Assembly: GCA_018402135.1 (NCBI GenBank)
Contig: JAGYJF010000002.1
Coordinates: 186,001 to 250,000 of the forward strand
Source: Flavobacteriaceae bacterium
GTDB taxonomy: Bacteria; Bacteroidota; Bacteroidia; Flavobacteriales; Flavobacteriaceae
DNA: 64,000 bases
Direction: 5' to 3'
A program made the position numbers and the translations under genes. Each line of letters begins with the position of its first letter. Positions within the stretch are counted from its first letter, which is position 1. The notes under the pieces are model-generated. The model was given only the letters and a program-made list of their open reading frames with translations. It was not told where the DNA came from and did no database searches. Positions 39,081 to 46,685 of the stretch are shown here, piece after piece.

Positions 39081-41024
39081 ATGAAAAAAATTACATTACT
39101 AGCAATTGCACTTCTTGCAATAGTAACTGGACATTCCCAGTCGATAGAAGGACAATGGAAAATGGCACCCATTGCCGGAGCCTTTGAAGTTGGACCAAGT
39201 CAAGGATCGGGAGGATTTTTCTCAAGCGGACTCGATCAAGTTACGATTAGAGCTTGCTATTTCGACGATTTATTTGTGTTTAATTCAGATGGTTCGTTCG
39301 AAAATCAGGATCAAGGAGTCACATGGTTAGAACCTTGGCAAGGCGTTAGCCCAGAGCAGTGTGGTCCATCAGTAGCACCACACGACAATTCAAATCCTGC
39401 AACCTGGGTGTATGATGAAGGTGCCGGTACCTTAACTTTAAATGGTACAGGAGCTTATATAGGACTCCCAAAAGCGGTTAATGGTGGCGAACTTCCTAAC
39501 GTCGCAGTACCTGCTTCGCGTAACTATATTGTTTCTGACATTACAGGAGCATCAATGACTTTAGATATTGATGTAGGCGGTGCCTGGTGGCGTTTTAGAT
39601 TACAAAAAGATGCACCTCCAACTTGCGACGATGGCATTCAAAACGGAGAAGAAACCGGAGTAGATTGTGGTGGCCCCGATTGTCCGCCGTGTGCAGTTGC
39701 TACAGTTGATGGTGAATGGAAGATGGCACCTGTTGCCGGTGCTTTTGAAGTTGGTCCGAGTCAAGGATCGGGAGGATTTTTCTCAAGCGGACTCGATCAA
39801 GTTACGATTAGAGCTTGCTATTTCGACGATTTATTTGTGTTTAATTCAGATGGTTCGTTCGAAAATCAGGATCAAGGAGTCACATGGTTAGAACCTTGGC
39901 AAGGCGTTAGCCCAGAGCAGTGTGGTCCATCAGTAGCACCACACGACAATTCAAATCCTGCAACCTGGGTTTATGATGATGTAGCCGGTACCTTAACTTT
40001 AAATGGTACAGGAGCTTATATAGGCCTTCCAAAAGCGGTTAACGGTGGCGAACTTCCCGGAGTAGCTGTACCCGCTTCGCGTACCTACCTTGTTTCGGCA
40101 TTAACAGCTACTTCGATGACTGTAGATATTGAAGTAGGCGGTGGCGCATGGTGGCGTTTTAGACTTCAAAAAGAAGCTGCTCCAACATGTGATGATGGTA
40201 TTCAGAACGGGGATGAAGAAGGTGTTGATTGTGGTGGTAGCGCTTGTGCACCTTGCGTTAATCCGGGTGATTTAACACAATTAATTGGTAATGGTAGTTT
40301 TGAAACAGGAGATTTTACAGATTGGGAGGTAGCCGGAAGTGGTATTACGGTTGTAAGTACAAACCCATCAGAAGGCAACTTTGCAGCCCATATAAACAAT
40401 ACTGCTGCTGCGTCGGCAAGTTCAATCAAAAGTGCTAACAGAGGTATCGGAATTGTTAATCCGGGCGATGAACTTACAATTAGATTTGATATTCGTGGTA
40501 CCACCAGCGCCGGAGGTGTCCTTTTTGTTGAATTATTATCTGAATTTGCCGGTGGAGGGGCGTCTCAACAGTTTCTAGGTGGCGGTCCATTATTTCCAAA
40601 TGCAGATCCTAATGTTTGGACACCTTATGAGTTTACAGTAAATGCCGGGGGTAATGTTGCAGGTGGTGTGTCATTATTGTTTAATGCAGTAACTGGTGGT
40701 GATCCGGGTTCTACATCTAGCATATTTATTGATAATGTCTCTATGATTAACAACGATGAGCAGCTTAGCATAGGTGATTTTGGCTTGAATATGAATGTAA
40801 ATGTGTTTCCTAATCCAACTAATGTTAACTGGACCATATCTTGTGTTAATAACCAAAATCTAACCTCTGTTGTGATTTATGATATCTTAGGTAAACAAGT
40901 CATTTCTTTAAAACCAAATAATACCGAAGCTGTAATTGACGCTTCTAATCTAAAAGACGGTTTATATCTGGCTAAAATTTCAACATTAAATGGTAGTAAA
41001 ACCATTAAGTTAATTAAAAACTAA
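39081..41024 (+). CDS. Type IX-secreted binding protein with two WKMAP modules
   Basis: 647-aa secreted protein: signal peptide 1-19 (ending GHSQ), first WKMAPIAGAFEVG module about 22-178, a Cys/Asp/Gly linker (CDDGIQNGEETGVDCGG, about 181-203), second copy of the module about 209-370, a second linker of the same type (374-396), a CBM4/9-like jelly roll about 403-560 (IGNGSFETGDFTDWEVAG to IFIDNVSMIN), and a type IX sorting tail (about 575-647, VNVFPNPTN, ISTLNGSKTIKLIKN). The linkers resemble calcium-binding Asp-rich connectors common in Bacteroidota secreted proteins. The two modules share 212 bases of identical DNA. No catalytic motif is seen; glucan binding is inferred because the same module occurs in the surface lipoprotein at 10.6 kb. 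Followed by its own terminator. Confidence 0.78.
   Translation: MKKITLLAIALLAIVTGHSQSIEGQWKMAPIAGAFEVGPSQGSGGFFSSGLDQVTIRACYFDDLFVFNSDGSFENQDQGVTWLEPWQGVSPEQCGPSVAPHDNSNPATWVYDEGAGTLTLNGTGAYIGLPKAVNGGELPNVAVPASRNYIVSDITGASMTLDIDVGGAWWRFRLQKDAPPTCDDGIQNGEETGVDCGGPDCPPCAVATVDGEWKMAPVAGAFEVGPSQGSGGFFSSGLDQVTIRACYFDDLFVFNSDGSFENQDQGVTWLEPWQGVSPEQCGPSVAPHDNSNPATWVYDDVAGTLTLNGTGAYIGLPKAVNGGELPGVAVPASRTYLVSALTATSMTVDIEVGGGAWWRFRLQKEAAPTCDDGIQNGDEEGVDCGGSACAPCVNPGDLTQLIGNGSFETGDFTDWEVAGSGITVVSTNPSEGNFAAHINNTAAASASSIKSANRGIGIVNPGDELTIRFDIRGTTSAGGVLFVELLSEFAGGGASQQFLGGGPLFPNADPNVWTPYEFTVNAGGNVAGGVSLLFNAVTGGDPGSTSSIFIDNVSMINNDEQLSIGDFGLNMNVNVFPNPTNVNWTISCVNNQNLTSVVIYDILGKQVISLKPNNTEAVIDASNLKDGLYLAKISTLNGSKTIKLIKN
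39198..39409 (+). repeat. First copy of a 212-bp perfect direct repeat
   Basis: Bases 39198-39409 are identical to 39759-39970 (offset 561 bases, that is 187 codons), inside the two WKMAP modules of the gene at 39081. Bases on either side differ at synonymous positions. Confidence 0.93.
39759..39970 (+). repeat. Second copy of the 212-bp perfect direct repeat
   Basis: Identical to 39198-39409. Identity stops sharply at codons that differ only synonymously, which suggests gene conversion or recent duplication rather than selection on the protein alone. Confidence 0.93.
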
Positions 41025-41048
41025 ATACACTTATTGCATTTTTTTTAT

Positions 41049-41083
41049 AAAACCAGTGTCAAGATTTTGGCACTGGTTTTTTA
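41049..41083 (+). terminator. Rho-independent terminator after the WKMAP-module protein
   Basis: AAAACCAGTGTC and GGCACTGGTTTT pair (one G-T wobble) around an eight to ten-base loop, followed by T residues, 25 bases after the stop. Confidence 0.87.
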
Positions 41084-41436
41084 TTGCCTAACATAATTAT
41101 TTAATAAATCTAATACTTCGTAAACGTAGCTGGTAGGTACAAAAAACGTTGGCTTTTGGACTTATTAAATTTATTACAAGGATTCAACGTCGCTTTGCTT
41201 AGGTTTAAAAACCATACCATACCATTACATTTTATAAAATATTTTGAAAATTAAATAATTACATTTTAAAATCCCTATTTTATATTCGACTAAGGGTCTG
41301 ATATATTATGTTTTATAAAAAATATCGTGATTTTATTACTTCTGTATATCAATTGAAGTGGTGCGAATTAGATAATCTTCATAATGAAACCTTAACTTTA
41401 AAGAATTCAATTTTGAATTACAATCTTTAATTATTT
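41084..41436. other. Intergenic region before the second secreted binding protein
   Basis: 353 bases, AT-rich, with no gene or strong hairpin seen. Expected to hold the promoter of the gene at 41437. Confidence 0.4.
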
Positions 41437-43674
41437 ATGATGAAAAAAATTACCTTTTTTATTTTTCTTATGGTTGCTGCTTTGGGCTATGCACAAGATC
41501 CGGCATCCGGACCTACCGATCCGCCGGCAAGAGCTACTGCCGATGTAGTGTCTTTTTACAATGGCATTGCCAGCCCAATGGGTGACGACTATGTAAACAT
41601 ATCCGGAATAACTTTTAACAATTTTGGAAGTGCCGCTGTTATTACCGACCTGGCTTTGGCCGATGGCAATACCGTTAAAAAATACACCAACCACAATTTC
41701 TCAGGAATTGGTGGAGGTAGTTATGATATTAGCCAAATGGAAACAATGCATATTGACGTTTACTTCGCAACAGCACCAGGTGATTTTAGAATTAAACTAG
41801 AAGACATTACCGGTGGCGCAGGTGCTACCGAAATATCTATTCAGAACAATGCGCCAACAGGCCAATGGATATCTTATGAAATTGATCTAACAAACTATCC
41901 AGCTCCTAATTTAAGTAATTTAAGATGGATTGTACCTGTAACTACCGCAGCAAACACAACATTGTATTTTGACAATATATATTTTTTCAGAACGCCTGTA
42001 GATCCAGCAACGGATGCTACCTTAAGTGATCTACAAATTGATGGGGTAACTATCAATGGTTTTAGTCCTGGTGCAACCTCCTATACCTTACAGGTGCCTT
42101 CAGGAACGGTAGATATACCGCAAATAACCTTAGCAACACCAACTCAAGCTGGAGCTAACGTAACTACCATCACACAAGCATCAGGTATCCCTGGAAATGC
42201 TACTGTACTGGTAACTGCACAAGATAATACCACAACTAGAACATACACGGTATCTATTGTCCCTTTCGGACCCGCGACGCCTGCACCAACACCACCCGCA
42301 AGACCTGCGGAAAATGTGCTCTCTATTTACAGTGATGCCTACACCGATATTGTTATTGATGATTTTGATTTTGGTTTGTGTGGAAACAGTCCTGCAGTCG
42401 AAGAAGTCTCTGTTGCTGGTAATCCAACAATACGTTATCTTGGACCTGGTTGTCAGGGAATCGATATTCAAAATAATAGAATTGATGCTTCCACCTTTAC
42501 AAATCTTCATTTTGATTTTTATACAGATGATGCCATTATTGGCGCTGTTTTCAATATTAAATTAGTAGATTGGGCAGGTAACCCAACTGAGGCCGGATCA
42601 ACTGGTTTAGAAGTTATATTTAACGGCGGAACCAATCCGCCATTAGTGGCAAACCAATGGGTATCGGTAGATGTTAATATCACTGCGCTAGGAGGAATGA
42701 TCTTAGGCAACCTTAACCGTAACGATGTTGCCCAAATTCATATTACCTCTAATTTACCTAATGCTTGGTACGATAATTTTTACTTGTACAAAGATCCAGG
42801 AACTTGTAACGATGGTATTCAAAACCAAGGCGAAACGGGTATCGATTGTGGTGGACCATGTGCGCCTTGTACTGGCCCACCATCTATTGCAGCTCCAACA
42901 CCACCTGCAAGACCTGCACAAGATGTGATCTCAATCTATAGTGACGCTTATACCGACATAAACATTGATAATTTCGATTTTGGTTTGTGTAATGGAGGTA
43001 CTCCAAATCTTTCCGTCTCAGAGGTGTCGATTGTAGGTAATCCAACTATACTTTATTCTGGATCGGGTTGTCAAGGAATAGATTTTCAAAATGATCGACA
43101 AGATGCATCTGAGTTTACGCGCTTTCACGTTGATGTCTACACCGACGACGCCGACATGATTGGTAAGGTGTTTAATATTAAACTAGTAGATTGGGCAGGT
43201 AACCCAACCGATGCAGGAGCAACAGGTCTGGAAATTAATTTTAATGGTGGTACGAATCCGCCATTGGTTGCAAACCAATGGGTATCAATAGATGTGGATA
43301 TAACATCTCTTGGCGGAATGATTGCCGGTAATGTAACAAGAAATGATATTGCATCAATTCATATCACTTCTAATTTAAACAATGCTTGGTATGATAATTT
43401 GTATTTACACAAAAACACCACATTGAGTACCGATGAGTTTTCATCAAACGATTTTAAAGTGTATCCAAATCCATCAAATTTTGAATGGAATGTGGAAGCC
43501 AATAGTACTGTAAAAAGCTTTAGCCTTGTTAATATGTTAGGAAAACAAGTTCTAAGACTTGAACCAAATAGTTCTAGCTTCTCTATTGATAATACAAGTT
43601 TAGCAACGGGATTATACTTTGCCACCATAACTACCGAAAATGGTAGTAGTGTGGTCAAGCTTATCAAAAACTAA
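41437..43674 (+). CDS. Type IX-secreted multi-module glycan-binding protein
   Basis: 745-aa secreted protein, signal peptide about 1-19 (ALGYAQ). Modules: first copy of an unnamed jelly-roll-like domain starting PTDPPARATADVVSFY (about 25-192); a cadherin-like beta-sandwich (about 194-283, LSDLQIDGVTINGFSPG); second copy starting PAPTPPARPAENVLSIYSDAYTDI (about 287-457); a linker (CNDGIQNQGETGIDCGG, about 460-481); third copy (about 484-662); and a type IX sorting tail (about 670-745, FKVYPNPSN to SSVVKLIKN). The second and third copies contain FDFGLC, GCQGID and VDWAGNPT in the same order. The module is also present in the lipoproteins at 10.6 and 21.0 kb. Binding of laminarin or a related glucan is inferred. 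Two adjacent ATG codons could start translation. Confidence 0.78.
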   Translation: MMKKITFFIFLMVAALGYAQDPASGPTDPPARATADVVSFYNGIASPMGDDYVNISGITFNNFGSAAVITDLALADGNTVKKYTNHNFSGIGGGSYDISQMETMHIDVYFATAPGDFRIKLEDITGGAGATEISIQNNAPTGQWISYEIDLTNYPAPNLSNLRWIVPVTTAANTTLYFDNIYFFRTPVDPATDATLSDLQIDGVTINGFSPGATSYTLQVPSGTVDIPQITLATPTQAGANVTTITQASGIPGNATVLVTAQDNTTTRTYTVSIVPFGPATPAPTPPARPAENVLSIYSDAYTDIVIDDFDFGLCGNSPAVEEVSVAGNPTIRYLGPGCQGIDIQNNRIDASTFTNLHFDFYTDDAIIGAVFNIKLVDWAGNPTEAGSTGLEVIFNGGTNPPLVANQWVSVDVNITALGGMILGNLNRNDVAQIHITSNLPNAWYDNFYLYKDPGTCNDGIQNQGETGIDCGGPCAPCTGPPSIAAPTPPARPAQDVISIYSDAYTDINIDNFDFGLCNGGTPNLSVSEVSIVGNPTILYSGSGCQGIDFQNDRQDASEFTRFHVDVYTDDADMIGKVFNIKLVDWAGNPTDAGATGLEINFNGGTNPPLVANQWVSIDVDITSLGGMIAGNVTRNDIASIHITSNLNNAWYDNLYLHKNTTLSTDEFSSNDFKVYPNPSNFEWNVEANSTVKSFSLVNMLGKQVLRLEPNSSSFSIDNTSLATGLYFATITTENGSSVVKLIKN

Positions 43675-43691
43675 TAAGTTATTATTTTAAT

Positions 43692-43726
43692 AAAAAAGAG
43701 TGTATCTTGCATACACTCTTTTTTTA
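43692..43726 (+). terminator. Rho-independent terminator between the secreted protein and lacI
   Basis: AAAAAAGAGTGTAT and ATACACTCTTTTTTT form a perfect stem of 13-14 pairs with a loop of about five bases. The T-run ends ten bases before the lacI start codon, so the hairpin lies in the lacI leader. Confidence 0.92.
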
Positions 43727-43735
43727 TACCCAATT

Positions 43736-44731
43736 ATGACCACTCTTAAAGAATTAGCAACCCTTCTCAATGTATCAGTTTCTACCGTTTCTAAGGCTTT
43801 GAATGATAGTCCAGAGATTGGTGAAGATACCAAAGCCCGCGTTAAGAAATTAGCTAAGGAGCTCAATTATCAACCCAACAGACTCGCCCAACAGTTAAAA
43901 TCGAATGCGAGTAAAACCATTGGGGTGATTGTACCCAATATTGTCAATCCATTTTTTGCAGAAGCGCTTCATGGAATTGAAAACTATGCTAGCAAGCATC
44001 AATACGATATCATCATCACACTTTCAAACGAGTCTTTTGATAAAGAAGCGCGTGCTATCAATATGTTGGCGCGAGGTAGTGTAGATGGTTTTATAATTGC
44101 CGTAGCGCGTGAAAGTCAAATAACTAAAAACAGTAGCCATTTTCAATCTATTTTAACCAACCAAATACCCTTGGTAATGTTTGATAGGGTCATGGAAAAC
44201 GTCAACTGTGCAAAAGTGGTTGTAGATGATTATCAATCGGTGTATAAAGCCACCACACAGCTTATAGATAATGGAAGAAAGCATGTGGTTCTGTTTAGTA
44301 ATATTGCAGATTTGAGCGTAGGAAAACTGCGAAGTAAAGGCTATCAAGAAGCCATGGAAGCACACCACTTAAACGTGGCTATTTTAGATTTAAATCAAGA
44401 ACCGGACATCGACACGCACATTAAAAATTACCTGCAACAACATCCCGAGACCGATGCTGTGGTGTCTATTGACCACCTCACTGGTATAGTAGCGCTTAAT
44501 ATAGCGCAAATGCTGGGTAAAAAAGTACCACAAGATTTTGAAGTGGTTGGTTTTGGTTTCACAGAAACACAACTGTTGGTCAATTCTCAAATAGCGGTGA
44601 TCCGCCAAAAAGGAGAAGACATCGGCCATAAAACGGTTGAATTATTATTGGAGCAAATAGCCAATAAATCAAATGTAGCCTCAGAAACGGTAGTTATTCC
44701 AAACGATTTTAAAGGAGCCTTCACTGGTTAA
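43736..44731 (+). CDS. LacI-family transcriptional regulator
   Basis: 331-aa cytoplasmic regulator. The HTH is at residues 1-25 (TTLKELATLLNVSVSTVSKALND), followed by the hinge helix (NRLAQQLKSNASKTIGVIVPN) and a periplasmic-binding-protein-like effector domain about 60-331 (NPFFAEALHGIENYA, FDRVMENVNCAKVVVDD, DAVVSIDHLTGIVAL, VIRQKGEDIGHKTVELLLEQI). ATG 43736 is chosen because it puts the HTH at the N-terminus; upstream in-frame codons lie inside the terminator hairpin. Position at the end of the laminarin locus suggests that it represses or activates part of it in response to a glucan-derived sugar. The locus also carries a propeller/HTH regulator, so two signals may be integrated. Confidence 0.9.
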   Translation: MTTLKELATLLNVSVSTVSKALNDSPEIGEDTKARVKKLAKELNYQPNRLAQQLKSNASKTIGVIVPNIVNPFFAEALHGIENYASKHQYDIIITLSNESFDKEARAINMLARGSVDGFIIAVARESQITKNSSHFQSILTNQIPLVMFDRVMENVNCAKVVVDDYQSVYKATTQLIDNGRKHVVLFSNIADLSVGKLRSKGYQEAMEAHHLNVAILDLNQEPDIDTHIKNYLQQHPETDAVVSIDHLTGIVALNIAQMLGKKVPQDFEVVGFGFTETQLLVNSQIAVIRQKGEDIGHKTVELLLEQIANKSNVASETVVIPNDFKGAFTG

Positions 44732-44910
44732 AATTTATGGCATCAAGGTTGTCTCACTTTTATTGTTCAGGAAAATTCAAAAGTTCTAAATAGTGTTAAT
44801 CGCTTTTTAAAGTTGTGTAATTCGTGTAATTTATACATTGCAAAACCACCAGTGCGCAAAGCTTTCTAATAAACTTTAATATTTTTTAAAAAAAAGTAAT
44901 TTATTTTTCC

Positions 44911-44933
44911 ATTTTACGGAATCCCGCAAAAAT
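44911..44933. promoter_or_regulatory. 23-base palindromic site, copy 1
   Basis: ATTTTACGG, four bases (AATC), then CCGCAAAAAT. The same 23-base layout occurs at 48181-48203. Looks like a dimeric regulator's operator or a small hairpin; the binding protein is unknown. Confidence 0.5.
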
Positions 44934-45007
44934 AACTCAAAACGCTATTGTATTCTTGTAATGCTATTAATTATAAGGCAGTGATAATTGCTTTTAGGGA
45001 GAGACAG

Positions 45008-45037
45008 AAGGTGTATCGTCAAGATGCGCCTTTTGTT
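45008..45037 (+). terminator. Terminator-like hairpin in an intergenic region
   Basis: AAGGTGTATC and GATGCGCCTT pair over ten positions (two G-T wobbles) around a five-base loop and are followed by a T-rich stretch. No gene ends here: lacI stops about 280 bases upstream, so it may end a small RNA or serve as a distal lacI terminator. Confidence 0.55.
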
Positions 45038-45114
45038 GTTTTGACTTAAGACGTATGACTTTTTTAGCAGGCGCTCATTTTTTATGGTTTTTGTCTTACA
45101 TTGTTTTCTCTTTT

Positions 45115-45144
45115 TTAACCACAAAGGCCACAGAGATTTTCCAC
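45115..45144. repeat. REP-like sequence left of the IS110 element
   Basis: TTAACCACAAAGGCCACAGAG and following bases. A near-reverse-complement of its start (CTTCGTGGTTAA) and a similar forward copy (TACCACAGAGCCTTTCAGA) lie just right of the transposase gene at 46481-46529. This looks like a dispersed hairpin repeat split or targeted by the element. Confidence 0.5.
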
Positions 45145-45244
45145 AAAGGGCATAAGAGATCTATAAATTTAACAGTCTAAACTTTGTGAACTTTGTGCCT
45201 TCTTTGCGCGCCTTTAGTTTGCAAAGTATAAATTTAGTTATTAA

Positions 45245-45438
45245 TTCAGGATTAAATTTGTGTTTATTAATCAATCCACAAGAAACAGGGTGAATCAGTT
45301 TGCGCCAAAGGATTTCAGACCTATACGAAGATTACGAACCCTGTTCCTTTGAGAGCCAGATCAAGATAGAAATTTAGGCTAACGACCTATTATTAAGGAC
45401 TTGGATAAAACTCTCTTTGTGGATATTTAAAACTTACT
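45245..45438 (+). ncRNA. Candidate bridge RNA in the IS110 left end
   Basis: IS110-group elements encode a structured bridge RNA in the non-coding end beside the transposase gene, which specifies target and donor DNA. Here the 190 bases before the start codon contain no gene but hold an inverted repeat, AACAGGGT at 45284-45291 with ACCCTGTT at 45338-45345, enclosing a 46-base segment that could fold into loops. The position and size fit; the exact ends and guide loops are not determined. Confidence 0.45.
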
Positions 45439-45441
45439 GTG

Positions 45442-46476
45442 ATGAAACAAAAGTACGTAATTGGAATCGACATTTCAAAATCAAAATTAGATTGTGCTGT
45501 GATTGACTTTAACCATCAGTTACATTTAGAGAAACAAATTAAAAACAATCAAAAAGCCTTACAAACTTTTCTGCAAACGTTACTTAAAAGTTTAGGTGTT
45601 AATCAAGAAGAAGTTCTGATTTGCTTTGAGAATACAGGAATATACAACCGGCCATTAGAGTTGATATGTGTTAAATTGGGTGTTAAGTTATGGGTAGAAC
45701 ATGCCTTAAAAATTAAGCGTGCTACTACCGATATGAGGGGTAAGGATGATAGAAAAGATGCACAGCGTATTGCTCAATATGCCGTAAGATACATTGACAA
45801 GATACTGGAATATCAAGAGCCATCTGATTTAATCAAAGAAATGCATTTATTAACCAAAAGTCGTAATACTTTACTATCTCAAAAAGTTGCTATTGATAAT
45901 CAAATAAAAGAAGCCAAAACACACGATACATTTGAGTATAAAATATTGACCAAAGCATACGCAAAAGCATTAAAAGTATTGAAGAAAAGCATTAAAGAAA
46001 TAGAAGTTAAAATAGAATCTTTAATACAACAAGATGCAGCTGCCAAGCAAAATATTGACTTAATCACTTCCATACCAGGTATAGGAAATCAAGTAGCTAT
46101 CAATCTTATTATAGCCACAAATAATTTTGAATCATTTAATTCAGCAAAGCACCTGGCCTGCTATGCAGGAGTAGTACCATTTAAAAACGAATCAGGAGTT
46201 GTAATTAAAAAAGCTAGAATATCAAAAATGGCTAACAAAAACATTAAAAGCTTGATGCATCTTGCAGCCATGGCAGCTGTTAGATTTGATTCCGAATTAA
46301 AAGAATATTTTATCAGAAAAGTCAAAGAGGGCAAAAACAAAATGAGTGTACTGAATGCTGTACGCAATAAATTAATACATCGAATAATGGCTGTAATTAA
46401 AAGAAGACAACCCTATTTAAGAAAAGATGAGTATTTCTATCAACAAAGAAATAATTTTTCTTGTTTCTTAACATAG
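45442..46476 (+). CDS. IS110-family transposase (DEDD recombinase)
   Basis: 344 aa, intact. The N-terminal RuvC-like DEDD domain shows IGIDISKSKLDCAV (first Asp), FENTGIYNRP (Glu) and DMRGKDDRKDAQRIAQYA (third and fourth acidic positions). A coiled-coil segment follows at about 135-200, then the C-terminal Transposase_20 domain: SIPGIGNQVAINLI (helix-hairpin-helix-like), LACYAGVVPFKNESGVV, in which the Ser of ESG is the likely nucleophilic serine, and KKARISKMANKNIKSLMHLAAMAAV. These enzymes recombine DNA using an RNA-guided mechanism. ATG 45442 is chosen over the overlapping GTG 45439. The intact frame suggests that the element may still be active. Confidence 0.92.
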   Translation: MKQKYVIGIDISKSKLDCAVIDFNHQLHLEKQIKNNQKALQTFLQTLLKSLGVNQEEVLICFENTGIYNRPLELICVKLGVKLWVEHALKIKRATTDMRGKDDRKDAQRIAQYAVRYIDKILEYQEPSDLIKEMHLLTKSRNTLLSQKVAIDNQIKEAKTHDTFEYKILTKAYAKALKVLKKSIKEIEVKIESLIQQDAAAKQNIDLITSIPGIGNQVAINLIIATNNFESFNSAKHLACYAGVVPFKNESGVVIKKARISKMANKNIKSLMHLAAMAAVRFDSELKEYFIRKVKEGKNKMSVLNAVRNKLIHRIMAVIKRRQPYLRKDEYFYQQRNNFSCFLT

Positions 46477-46480
46477 AAAT

Positions 46481-46529
46481 CTTCGTGGTTAATATTTTTT
46501 TACCACAGAGCCTTTCAGATTTTCTACAT
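46481..46529. repeat. REP-like sequence right of the IS110 element
   Basis: CTTCGTGGTTAA, a T-run and TACCACAGAGCCTTTCAGA. The first part is nearly the reverse complement of the start of the left-hand REP-like copy at 45115, and the last part is similar to it in direct orientation. Confidence 0.5.
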
Positions 46530-46598
46530 AAGTATGACAATTATCAATGTTTTTTCGCTTTGTAAACCTTATATTTAATCAGTTTTAAACCTGCACGA

Positions 46599-46613
46599 GC
46601 CATGCCGCAGGTG
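46599..46613 (+). repeat. 15-bp direct repeat, copy 1
   Basis: GCCATGCCGCAGGTG, identical to 48059-48073. The two copies bracket the usp-dinB pair. Confidence 0.6.
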
Positions 46614-46685
46614 CTAAAATTTTCAAACACTCAGGCAACCTACACTGGCTTCTGCTTTTAAAACGCATATGTTTAATTAAAGCTT

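Larger units (their letters stand above)
44732..45239. other. Intergenic region between lacI and the IS110 element
   Basis: About 500 bases without a gene. It holds a 23-base palindrome (44911-44933), a terminator-like hairpin (45008-45037), a short copy of the GACTTAAGACGTA repeat motif near 45043 and REP-like sequence (45115-45144 and the TTTGTGAACTTTGTGCC stretch near 45184). Confidence 0.6.
45240..46480 (+). mobile_element. IS110-family insertion sequence
   Basis: Consists of a long non-coding left end and one transposase gene. IS110 elements typically lack clear terminal inverted repeats and often leave no target duplication, so the ends cannot be fixed by eye. I place the right end just after the transposase stop, where REP-like sequence resumes, and the left end roughly before the structured leader. 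Boundaries are approximate to within about 50 bases. Confidence 0.6.

Noticed and set aside
45115..45230. CRISPR-like array from the repeated CACAAAG/CTTTGTG words left of the IS110 element
   Set aside because: Words are short, in both orientations and irregularly spaced; they fit a REP-type hairpin, not direct repeats with spacers.
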